A DNA stretch of 64,000 nt from CAKZKT01 sp034434235 (GTDB lineage Bacteria; Chloroflexota; Anaerolineae; CG2-30-64-16): NCBI GenBank assembly GCA_034434235.1, contig DAOTZV010000088.1, positions 35,599-99,598 of the forward strand, given 5' to 3'. How positions within the stretch are numbered: the stretch's first letter is position 1; each line of letters starts with the position of its first letter. Both the position numbers and the translations under genes were made by a program. The notes below the pieces were generated by a model, which was given only the letters and a program-made list of their open reading frames with translations, did no database searches and was not told the origin of the DNA. Below are positions 52,517 to 59,673 of this stretch, in pieces.

Positions 52517-52644
52517 TGTTTCACCCTCGTCGCGCAACGAACTCTCTCCACACTGGCCAGAACGCAGCAAGACAAAAAAACCTTTGGAGAGCCGATAGGT
52601 AGAAGAAGTTTCGCGCAACTCAGGGCGAAATGCTGTAAGTCAGA

Positions 52645-53679
52645 TCACTCCTGCCGCTCGATCAGCGCGTCCAACAGCTCGCCGAGCGCGGCGTGTGGCG
52701 CAGGGACGGCCCGCGCGGCCACCTCCTCGAGCGCGCGCCGCGCCCCGGTCGAAGCGTCGCGCACCTGCGCCTGGGTGTATTCGCGCGCGCCGGCCGCCTC
52801 CAACAGCACCAACACGGCCGCCACATCGTCTTGGGAGAAGGCCGGCCCGGCGTAGAGCGATCGCAGGCGAGGCCCCACATCCGGATGGGAGAGGGCGTAG
52901 ATCACCGGCAACGTCTTCTTCTTGCTGAGCAGATCGCTCGCGGCCGACTTGCCGGTCACCTCCTCGTCGCCCCAGATGCCCAGGATATCATCGCGCAACT
53001 GGAAGGCCCGGCCCAATCCCGCGCCGAAGCGCCGGTAGGCGGCCACCACCTCGGCCTCGGCGCCGGCCAACAGCGCGCCCAGCTCGGCTGCAACGGCGAG
53101 GAGCGCGCCGGTCTTGCCGGCGATCATGGCAAAGTATTCTTCTACCGAGACGTCGAGGCGGGACTCGAACGACATATCCAGGTACTGGCCCTCGGTGAGG
53201 CGGACGCACATCGCGTCGAAGCGCTCGAGCGCGGCCAACACCGTCTCGGCGGCCATGCCGGCGGCCTTCAGGCGGTAGAAGGCGGCGTGCGCCAGGCTGA
53301 ACATGCCGTCCCCCGCGTTGCACGCCTGCGCCATGCCGAAGAGGCTCCAGGCCGTGGGCCGATGCCGGCGGGTAGGACTGCCGTCCTCGATGTCGTCGTG
53401 GATCAACGAGAAGTTGTGCAATAGCTCCAGCCCGGCCGCGGCCGGCACCGCTCGTCGGGGATCGCCGCCGGCCGCCGCGCACGCCAGCAGGCACAGCAGC
53501 GGCCGCACGCGTTTTCCGGCAGCCGCCCGCACGGGCCGCAGGTCGGCGTCCAACCAGCCCATGTGATATTGCATGATGGCATAATGGCGCCACACCGACG
53601 CCGCGGGCGCGGCGAGCAGCTCGCGCATCTCGGCTTCGATCCAGGGCAGGTACTTTTGCATGTACTCGGCCAGGCTCAT
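52645..53679 (-). CDS. Polyprenyl (geranylgeranyl-type) diphosphate synthase
   Basis: A 344-residue trans-isoprenyl diphosphate synthase. The first Asp-rich motif is HDDIEDGSPTRRHRP (D95, D96, D99), the second QLRDDILGIWGD. GKRVRPLLCLLAC binds diphosphate. The residues before the first motif (ELLHNFSLI) are compatible with C15-C20 products, but chain length is a guess. It lies 32 bp after the type 2 isomerase gene on the same strand, forming an isoprenoid operon. Confidence 0.93.
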   Translation of the reverse strand: MSLAEYMQKYLPWIEAEMRELLAAPAASVWRHYAIMQYHMGWLDADLRPVRAAAGKRVRPLLCLLACAAAGGDPRRAVPAAAGLELLHNFSLIHDDIEDGSPTRRHRPTAWSLFGMAQACNAGDGMFSLAHAAFYRLKAAGMAAETVLAALERFDAMCVRLTEGQYLDMSFESRLDVSVEEYFAMIAGKTGALLAVAAELGALLAGAEAEVVAAYRRFGAGLGRAFQLRDDILGIWGDEEVTGKSAASDLLSKKKTLPVIYALSHPDVGPRLRSLYAGPAFSQDDVAAVLVLLEAAGAREYTQAQVRDASTGARRALEEVAARAVPAPHAALGELLDALIERQE

Positions 53680-53711
53680 GTTCGACCTCGGCTTCTGTGG
53701 TAAATGCCGCT

Positions 53712-54737
53712 TCACCCGATGTACACCAGGCGACCCGGCTCGGCCAGCGCGGCCACGTTGCCCGCGCCCGCGCAGAACATGGCGATCCGCAGCTCGTCTG
53801 CGAACTGGTCTATCGCCGCGACGACCGCCTCGGCCGATTCGACCGCGGCCTTGAGAAACGGCGAGGCGATGCCGACCGCCCTGGCGCCCAACGCGAGCGC
53901 CTTGGCCGCATCGAGGCCGGTGCGCATGCCGCCGCTGGCGATCAACGGCAGGTTGGGCGCGCCGCGCCGGGCCTGAACGAGCGCCTCGGCGGTCGGGATG
54001 CCCCAATCCGCGAAGGCGAGCGCCAGTTGCCGCCGCGCTTCGGTTGGGGCGCGATGGCTTTCGACCGCGCTCCACGAGGTGCCGCCCGCGCCCGCAACGT
54101 CGATCGCGGCCACGCCCGCCTCGGCCAACCAGCGCGCCACCTTCTCGCTGATGCCCCAGCCCACCTCCTTCACCACGACCGGCACCTGGAGGCCCCGACA
54201 GACCGCGGCGATCTTGTCCAGCAGCCCGCGCCAATCCCAATCGCCGTCGGCCTGGAGCGCCTCTTGCAGGGGGTTCAGGTGGAGGATGAGCGCATCCGCG
54301 GCGATCATCTCCACCGCGCGGCGGCAATGCTCCAGGCCGTACCCGCGATTGAGCTGCACCGCGCCCAGATTGGCAAAGAGGAGGATGTCGGGCGCTACAT
54401 CGCGCACCCGAAAGGTGTAGGCCGTCTCGGCCTGCTCCAGCCCGGCCCGCTGCGAGCCCAGGCCCATCGCCACCCCGCGCGCCTGCGCAGCCTGCGCCAG
54501 GTTGCGGTTGATCGCCGCGGCCGCCGGCGTGCCGCCCGTCATCGAAGAGATGAGCAGCGGCACCTGCAGGCGTTTGCCGAGTAGCTCCACGCCGGCATCC
54601 ACCGCGGCCAGGTCCAGCTCGGGCAACGCCTGATGGACCAGCCGGTAACGCTCGAAGCCGGTGGTCAGATGGGGAAACCGAACGTCTTCCTCCAGGTTGA
54701 TGCGAATGTGGTCGGCCTTGCGGCGTTCGTGGCTCAT
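53712..54737 (-). CDS. fni: Isopentenyl-diphosphate delta-isomerase, type 2
   Basis: A 341-residue FMN/NADPH-dependent isomerase that converts IPP to DMAPP. It starts MSHERRKADHIRINLEED, the classic Fni opening. FMN-binding segments include LISSMTGGTPAAAAINRNLAQAA, VVKEVGWGISEKVARWLAEAG, DVAGAGGTSW and ASGGMRTGLDAAKALALGA. The catalytic Gln/Glu loop is ILHLNPLQEALQADGDWDW. The start at 54737 follows GAGGA. Paired with the prenyl diphosphate synthase downstream. Confidence 0.95.
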   Translation of the reverse strand: MSHERRKADHIRINLEEDVRFPHLTTGFERYRLVHQALPELDLAAVDAGVELLGKRLQVPLLISSMTGGTPAAAAINRNLAQAAQARGVAMGLGSQRAGLEQAETAYTFRVRDVAPDILLFANLGAVQLNRGYGLEHCRRAVEMIAADALILHLNPLQEALQADGDWDWRGLLDKIAAVCRGLQVPVVVKEVGWGISEKVARWLAEAGVAAIDVAGAGGTSWSAVESHRAPTEARRQLALAFADWGIPTAEALVQARRGAPNLPLIASGGMRTGLDAAKALALGARAVGIASPFLKAAVESAEAVVAAIDQFADELRIAMFCAGAGNVAALAEPGRLVYIG

Positions 54738-54879
54738 CAATCGTCCTCGGATCGGGAATTCCACCGCAACTTTCGAGCTGCGCCCGTGTTTATGGTGATA
54801 GTTTCAACGTGGGCATCTTACCAGTCGGCACACGGCTTGTCAAGGAACGGTCGCGGCCCGAAAAAGGGTAGCTGCATCT

Positions 54880-54908
54880 TTGACAGAGCAAGCGGGGGCT
54901 GCTATAGT
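54880..54908 (+). promoter_or_regulatory. Promoter of acpP
   Basis: TTGACA (54880-54885), a 17-bp spacer and TATAGT (54903-54908). The start codon is 109 bp further on, so the leader contains the GTGCCGGGCA-family palindrome. Confidence 0.75.
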
Positions 54909-54928
54909 ACGAGCATCTAATTCCCTAC

Positions 54929-54970
54929 TGTCAGGCACTTTGCAAGATGCCCGGCACGTGACGGCTATTT
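54929..54970. repeat. GTGCCGGGCA-family palindrome in the acpP leader
   Basis: This is an inverted relative of 7947-7978. TGTCAGGCACTTTGCAAGAT, then GCCCGGCACGTGACGGC, closes into an imperfect hairpin (TCAGGCA with TGCCCGGCA). It is placed within the 5' untranslated region of acpP. Confidence 0.7.
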
Positions 54971-55016
54971 TTCAAGTTAGTCATCAAGATTTCACTCACA
55001 AAAGGAGACATTTCAA

Positions 55017-55259
55017 ATGAACGAAGCGGTTTTCGCCAAAGTAAGGGACATCATCGTTGACAAGCTCAACGTGGATCCGGCCCAGGTGGTGCCCGAGGCG
55101 CGTTTCCGCGAGGACTTGAAGGCCGACTCTCTGGATCTGGTGGAGCTGATCATGGCCTTCGAGGAGGAGTTCGGCGGCACCATCTCGGACGAGGACGCGC
55201 AGAAGATCACCACCGTCGGCGAGGCGGTGGCGTATCTGGCCAAGGCCGGCGCCGCCTGA
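55017..55259 (+). CDS. acpP: Acyl carrier protein
   Basis: An 80-residue acidic four-helix carrier of acyl chains in fatty acid synthesis. The phosphopantetheine serine is in LKADSLDLVELIMAFEEEFG (DSL motif, residue 38). The start follows AAAGGAG. A single-gene unit with its own promoter and a strong terminator, which fits an abundant protein. Confidence 0.97.
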   Translation: MNEAVFAKVRDIIVDKLNVDPAQVVPEARFREDLKADSLDLVELIMAFEEEFGGTISDEDAQKITTVGEAVAYLAKAGAA

Positions 55260-55275
55260 TCGGTCGCCAACCGCG

Positions 55276-55311
55276 AAAAAGCCCATGTCACGTGCGACAT
55301 GGGCTTTTTTT
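55276..55311 (+). terminator. Rho-independent terminator of acpP
   Basis: GCCCATGTC (55281-55289) pairs with GACATGGGC (55296-55304), extended by A-T pairs and followed by TTTTTTT. This is a textbook intrinsic terminator. The A-run on the other side lets it also serve the minus-strand galE transcript. Confidence 0.95.
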
Positions 55312-55340
55312 GTCTTTGGTCACGCGGAGCGAATGGCGCG

Positions 55341-56318
55341 TCACGCCTGATAGCCGTGCGGATGGCTGCGATGCCATTCCCACGCGCTGGCGATGATCGC
55401 TTCGAGGTCGGGCACGCGTGGCCGCCAGCCGAGCAGCTCGCGGGCCCGCGTGGAATCGGCCACCAGGATCGGCGCATCGCCGGGCCGCCGCGGCCGCTCG
55501 ACGGCCGGCAGCGGGTGGCCGGTGACGCGCCGCGCGACTTCGATGACCTGGCGCACCGAGTAGCCGGCGCCGTTGCCCAGGTTGCACACGATCCGGGGAT
55601 GGCGCGCCAGCGCCTCGAACGCCAACAGGTGCGCCTCGCCCAGGTCGGCCACGTGGATGAAGTCCCGGATGCAGGTGCCGTCGGGGGTGGGATAATCGGT
55701 GCCGAAGATCTCCACGTGCCGGCGTTGGCCCAGCGCCACCTGGAGCACCAAGGGGATCAGGTGGGTTTCGGGCCGGTGCGCCTCGCCGCGGCCGGGCAGC
55801 GCGCCGCAGGCGTTGAAGTAGCGCAACGCGGCATAGCGCATCCCCTTGAGCCGGGCATACCATTCCAGGATCTGCTCGACCATGAGCTTGGTGGCGCCGT
55901 ATGTGTTGGCCGGGCCGAGGGGATCGGCTTCGGTCAGGGCCGCGTCCTTCCCCGCGTACACGGCGGCCGTGGAGGAGAAGACGATGCGGCCGATGCCGTG
56001 GGCGGCCGCGGCCTCGATCAGGGTCAGGCTACCGGCCACGTTGTTCTCGAAGTAGCGGCCCGGCTCGCGCATGGACTCGCCGGCTTCGATGAACGCCGCG
56101 AAATGCATCAGGCCGTCGAACCGGCCGGCGGCCATCGTTGCGTCCAGCGCGGCCCGGTCGCGGATATCGCCCTGGACGAACGTTGCGCCGGCCGGCACGG
56201 CCGCGCGATATCCCTTCACCAGGCTGTCGAACACGGTCACCCGATGGCCGGCGGCCAGGAGCTGTTCGGCCACCACCCCGCCGATGTAGCCGGCGCCCCC
56301 CGTAACAAGGATGTGCAT
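55341..56318 (-). CDS. galE: UDP-glucose 4-epimerase
   Basis: A 325-residue extended SDR. The NAD motif is TGGAGYIGG (residues 6-14). Catalytic S115/S116 lie in VFSSTAAVYAG and Y140-x3-K144 in NTYGATKLMVEQ. ALRYFNACGA and TPDGTCIRDFIHVADLGEAHLLA are GalE-specific. It interconverts UDP-glucose and UDP-galactose for surface glycans. It starts 73 bp downstream of the ArsA-type gene on the same strand and may share its transcript. Confidence 0.95.
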   Translation of the reverse strand: MHILVTGGAGYIGGVVAEQLLAAGHRVTVFDSLVKGYRAAVPAGATFVQGDIRDRAALDATMAAGRFDGLMHFAAFIEAGESMREPGRYFENNVAGSLTLIEAAAAHGIGRIVFSSTAAVYAGKDAALTEADPLGPANTYGATKLMVEQILEWYARLKGMRYAALRYFNACGALPGRGEAHRPETHLIPLVLQVALGQRRHVEIFGTDYPTPDGTCIRDFIHVADLGEAHLLAFEALARHPRIVCNLGNGAGYSVRQVIEVARRVTGHPLPAVERPRRPGDAPILVADSTRARELLGWRPRVPDLEAIIASAWEWHRSHPHGYQA

Positions 56319-56390
56319 GCGATTCTCCCCTAGGCGCGGCGTGGCCGGCGCCATGCTCGAGCGCCGGCCACGCCGCCTTGCCTGTTCAGA

Positions 56391-57368
56391 TCACGCGAAA
56401 AGCCGATCGGCCACGCGTTTAAGCATCGCCGTCCCGCGCACCTCGGTCTCGTACAACGGCAAGAGGGCGCGCACCATGCCGTCGAACTCCTTCCAGATCG
56501 TCTCCATGTGTTCGGCCTGCATCGCCACCCGGTTTTTGACGAAATCGGGCGTGTCGGGTCCCAGTTGGGATTGATCTATCAGCATGTTCACGATCACGCC
56601 GCCGACCGGGATGCCGAACTCGTGGAACCAGTTGATGAAGCGGGTGATCACTGCGATGGGCAGCGCCTCGGGCAGGGTGACGAAGAAGAAGGAGGTCAAT
56701 TCCGCGTCCGTCAGGAGCGTCTTGGCCCGGCCCATGCGTTCGCGCAGGTTGAGCAAGTACTCCATCAGCGGATCCTTCTGTTGCTTGCGTCGGCTGTAGG
56801 AAAGCAGCTCGCGCAGCGACTGCGCCTCCTGGCGGCTCTGCACCATCTTGTTGACCCACATCGAGTAGACGCTGGACATGCCGAGCAGGCGGCGAGCGTT
56901 GGCCGTGGGCGCGGTGTCGAAGACGTAGGCGTCGTACTTGTCCTCGAACATCAGATCAATCATGTTCTCGAACATGGCCGACTCTTCGAAGGCCGGATTC
57001 ATGGTGGCCGACTGCACGAACTCGTCCGCCTTGGTCTTGATCTCGGCGAACTTCAGGAACCACTCGATCTTCTCGCGGATCTCCCGCTTGGACTTCTCGA
57101 TGGTGTCCTTCGTATCGATCTCATAGGCCCACAGATTGGGCACGCCCGTCACCGCGGTGGGCTTGCCGAAGACGTTCTGGTCCAACAGGCCCGACAGCGA
57201 GTGGACGGGGTTGGTCGAGGCCAACAGGGTGCGCTTCCCCTGGCCCGCCATCCAGAGGGCCGCGGTGCCGGCCAACACGGTCTTGCCCACGCCGCCCTTG
57301 CCGCCGAAGAAGATGTACTTGAGGCGAGGTTTAGCGGTCAGAAATTGGCGCATCGTTTGCTGGATCAT
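56391..57368 (-). CDS. ArsA/Get3-family ATPase, copy 1
   Basis: A 325-residue SIMIBI-class ATPase of the ArsA/Get3 type. The deviant Walker A is FFGGKGGVGKT (22-30), switch I STNPVHSLSGLL and switch II DTAPTANARRLL (from D151; the usual form is DTAPTGHTLRLL). It lacks the CxxC of eukaryotic Get3. No arsenite metalloid-site cysteines and no ars genes are nearby, so arsenic efflux is unlikely. It is 11 bp downstream of copy 2, from which it differs strongly; the two may form a heterodimer. Confidence 0.9.
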   Translation of the reverse strand: MIQQTMRQFLTAKPRLKYIFFGGKGGVGKTVLAGTAALWMAGQGKRTLLASTNPVHSLSGLLDQNVFGKPTAVTGVPNLWAYEIDTKDTIEKSKREIREKIEWFLKFAEIKTKADEFVQSATMNPAFEESAMFENMIDLMFEDKYDAYVFDTAPTANARRLLGMSSVYSMWVNKMVQSRQEAQSLRELLSYSRRKQQKDPLMEYLLNLRERMGRAKTLLTDAELTSFFFVTLPEALPIAVITRFINWFHEFGIPVGGVIVNMLIDQSQLGPDTPDFVKNRVAMQAEHMETIWKEFDGMVRALLPLYETEVRGTAMLKRVADRLFA

Positions 57369-57379
57369 GGCTCACCTCC

Positions 57380-58366
57380 TCACTTCGCCTCGGCGGGGCC
57401 GAAGAGCGCGTCCGCCATGCGCGCGATCATCGGCAATCCGGTGATGTCGCGCTCGAACTCCGGCACCTGGGTCAGGACGCCGGCGCCGAAGACCTCTTTG
57501 ATCCGCGCCAGATAGCCCTTCTGCATCTCCAACCGGTGGCGCAGGTATTCGGGGATGTCCTGCTGGGCCAGCTCGGGGGGAATCACCCGATTGACGATGT
57601 AGCCGGCCAACGGCACCTCGAATTTGGCGAACATCTCGGCCGCCTTCTTGGTGTCCAGGATGATCATCTCCTCGGGGATCAGGACGAAGAAGAACGCGGT
57701 CTTCTGCTTGTCGGTCAGGATGGACGACGAGGTGTTGATCCGGTGTTTGATGTATTGCAGCTCGCGCAGGATCTGGTCTTCTTCGGTCTCCTTGCTGCGC
57801 TGCATCACCGCCGCCACCTTGGCGTACTCTTCCATCTCCGCGCGCAGCGCCGTGATCTTGTCGATCCACTGATCGTAGACCGACGCCATGCTCAGGTAGT
57901 AGAGCGCGTGGCCCAGGGGCACCAGGTCGTAGATGTAGTAATCGTACTTGCCGCTGACGACGATGTCGACGACCTCGTCGAAGATGGCGCTCTCTTCCAT
58001 GGCCGGCTCGGCCGCGGCGGCCTGGATGTAGTTCTCGATCTCGTCCGGCACTTTGTCCATGCCGTACATGTCCAGGATCTTCTGGCGGATCTCCTGCTGA
58101 TACTCTTTGATGCGCCGATCGGCATCTATCTCCTGCGCGTACAGGTTGGGCATGATCTCCACCGGCCCCTTGCCGAAGATGTCGCGCTGGAAGATGTCCG
58201 ACAGGCTGGCCTGGGGATCGACCGAAAACACGAGCACCTTGTAGCCCTGTTTGGCCAGCCAGTAGCCGGTGGCCGCGCTGAAGGTGGTCTTGCCCAGCCC
58301 ACCCTTGCCGCCGAACATGATATAGCGGCGGTCCGGGTTCTTCTCGAAGACTTCTCGTAACGACAT
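57380..58366 (-). CDS. ArsA/Get3-family ATPase, copy 2 (altered switch II)
   Basis: A 328-residue partner of copy 1. Walker A is FGGKGGLGKTTFS (19-27), switch I FSVDPQASLSDIF, but switch II reads YDLVPLGHALYYL (from D147), far from DTAPTGHTLRLL. The middle region (KYDYYIYD) and C-terminus (TGLPMIARMADALFG) align with copy 1. Mycobacteria have comparable unequal ArsA/Get3 pairs that act together. Located between copy 1 and the small membrane protein genes. Confidence 0.9.
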   Translation of the reverse strand: MSLREVFEKNPDRRYIMFGGKGGLGKTTFSAATGYWLAKQGYKVLVFSVDPQASLSDIFQRDIFGKGPVEIMPNLYAQEIDADRRIKEYQQEIRQKILDMYGMDKVPDEIENYIQAAAAEPAMEESAIFDEVVDIVVSGKYDYYIYDLVPLGHALYYLSMASVYDQWIDKITALRAEMEEYAKVAAVMQRSKETEEDQILRELQYIKHRINTSSSILTDKQKTAFFFVLIPEEMIILDTKKAAEMFAKFEVPLAGYIVNRVIPPELAQQDIPEYLRHRLEMQKGYLARIKEVFGAGVLTQVPEFERDITGLPMIARMADALFGPAEAK

Positions 58367-58382
58367 GATATTCTCCGTCTGC

Positions 58383-58540
58383 TAGTGGCCTGGTCGGTAG
58401 TCTTGTAGGCCGGTCGTCGCATAGTCTGGTCGTCGCCTAGTCCGATAGTCAACCGCCAAAGGGGTTGCCGCCCCAGAAGCACCGCGCCTCACTGCCATCC
58501 GACTACTCGACTATTCGACCATCCGATTATCCGACTACTC
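58383..58540. repeat. Imperfect inverted repeats of CGACTA/TAGTCG motifs
   Basis: The left half has repeated TAGTC/GGTCGTCG words. The right half has CCGACTACTCGACTATTCG and CCGATTATCCGACTACTCG in the opposite sense. The two halves could fold on each other imperfectly. It separates the small membrane protein genes from the ArsA-type genes; no gene is seen. Confidence 0.6.
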
Positions 58541-58542
58541 GA

Positions 58543-58812
58543 CTACGCCAGCGCATCGGTCAGGTCCTTTTCGCGCAACATGCGGCGCTTCCAGGTCGAG
58601 ATCTGCGGCACCACATAGGGGAGGAGCCGCAGGCTGTAATAGGGCGGCAGGATGGGGATGCCCAACAGATCGCCCATGGTGATCAGGATGAACAGATGCT
58701 CCATGCTGCCGCGCGTCTTCAGGGCATAGCGTGCCATGTCGTGGCCGGCCATGCCGTAGAGTACGCTCTTGACGTTGTCAAACCAACTGGGTTTCTTCTC
58801 CGCTTCGGGCAT
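58543..58812 (-). CDS. Small membrane protein, LGIPILPPYY family (paralogue 1)
   Basis: An 89-residue protein paralogous to its neighbour. The shared core reads GDLLGIPILPPYYSLRLLPY, then VVP...W, R and REKDLTD at the end. One hydrophobic segment (about 38-55) and a second shorter one around the PP motif suggest a membrane hairpin. Not a family I can name. The conserved C-terminal REKDLTD may be an interaction tail. Confidence 0.75.
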   Translation of the reverse strand: MPEAEKKPSWFDNVKSVLYGMAGHDMARYALKTRGSMEHLFILITMGDLLGIPILPPYYSLRLLPYVVPQISTWKRRMLREKDLTDALA

Positions 58813-58846
58813 GAGTATGTCCTTTCTTTGACATAGATTCTACGAG

Positions 58847-59161
58847 TTACGTAAAGTCCTGGTCGCACAAATCGGTCAGGTCTTTTTCGCGCAATAGCGA
58901 ACGCCGCCAGCCGGCAAGGTTGGGCACGACGTAGGGCAACAGGCGCAGGGTATAGTATGGCGGCAAGATCGGAATCCCCAATAAATCGCCGAAGACGATC
59001 AGGATGAACAGGTTCTCGATCTGGCCGCGCTCCTTGTTCAGGTCGCGCACCATCTCGTAGATGGTCGCGCCGTACAGGATGTCGCGCAAGGCGTGCAAGA
59101 AGCGCAGCAGGCGATCGGTCAGTTCCGCGCGGTCCAATTTTCGCTCACCCGACTGCCACAC
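58847..59161 (-). CDS. Small membrane protein, LGIPILPPYY family (paralogue 2)
   Basis: A 104-residue paralogue of the next gene. Core GDLLGIPILPPYYTLRLLPY, then VVPNLAGWRRSLLREKDLTD. The N-terminal 45 residues (RFLHALRDILYGATIYEMVRDL) are amphipathic helix and lie where paralogue 1 has KSVLYGMAGHDMARYAL. The GTG start at 59161 overlaps the thioredoxin-like gene by 17 bp, so translation is probably coupled. A later TTG start is possible. Confidence 0.72.
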   Translation of the reverse strand: MWQSGERKLDRAELTDRLLRFLHALRDILYGATIYEMVRDLNKERGQIENLFILIVFGDLLGIPILPPYYTLRLLPYVVPNLAGWRRSLLREKDLTDLCDQDFT

Positions 59162-59519
59162 CGGCCGACGCCAGGGCCTGCATCAACCCTTCCGTATTCC
59201 AGCCGGCGATCTTCGTGCGTCCCGCCACGACGAAGGTCGGGTAGCGCCGCACGCCGTGCCGGATCGCCTTGAGCAGGCCCGGCAGCGAGCGAGGATCGTG
59301 GACCCGGATCAGGATCTGATCGCGGTAGCGATCGGCCAGGCCGAAGATCAGAGCAGAGAGGCGCTCGAAATCGGCCTGCCATTCGGGGGGCAGTTCTTCA
59401 AAGCCACGCTGCGGCGGCGCCTGTCCCAGGTCGGCACGCGCGAGCATCACCTCGCACGCCTGACACAGGCCCCATCCCTCTGGAACCGGATAAAACACAT
59501 CCACGGCAACAGGAGCCAT
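59145..59519 (-). CDS. Thioredoxin-fold CxxC protein
   Basis: A 124-residue protein with a redox CxxC (C19-QA-C22 in LCQACEVMLARA). A characteristic cis-proline segment RRYPTFVVAGRTKIAGW follows near residue 95. This is thioredoxin-fold logic with a 40-residue helical insert between the parts. No signal peptide, so it is cytoplasmic. Embedded in the ArsA/small-membrane-protein cluster, it may pass electrons or thiols to a cluster member. I do not recognise a named subfamily. Confidence 0.75.
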   Translation of the reverse strand: MAPVAVDVFYPVPEGWGLCQACEVMLARADLGQAPPQRGFEELPPEWQADFERLSALIFGLADRYRDQILIRVHDPRSLPGLLKAIRHGVRRYPTFVVAGRTKIAGWNTEGLMQALASAGVAVG

Positions 59520-59594
59520 ACCACGATCCCTGTGGGAAGGGCCGGACGGCCGACCCTCCCCTGCTCAATACGCAGGATCTGCTCAGAGATCCCC

Positions 59595-59632
59595 CCGTCC
59601 TGGCCCGACGGCTGGCTGCCGGACCAGGACGG
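59595..59632. other. 9-bp-stem hairpin between cstA and the CxxC gene
   Basis: CCGTCCTGG (59595-59603) pairs with CCAGGACGG (59624-59632). It lies in the 154-bp gap downstream of cstA, with no T-tract. A possible processing or attenuation site within a transcript from the cstA promoter. Confidence 0.5.
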
Positions 59633-59673
59633 ACCCGATTTTGCCGATGCGAGACCGGCCCTTGCGGCGTTCC

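Noticed and set aside
53683..54327. N-terminal extension of the polyprenyl diphosphate synthase by over 200 residues
   Set aside because: It would be antiparallel-frame sequence lying inside the type 2 isomerase gene; the ATG at 53679 gives a normal-length enzyme.
56391..58366. Arsenite efflux operon
   Set aside because: No arsB, arsR, arsD or arsC, and no metalloid-site cysteines in the ATPases.
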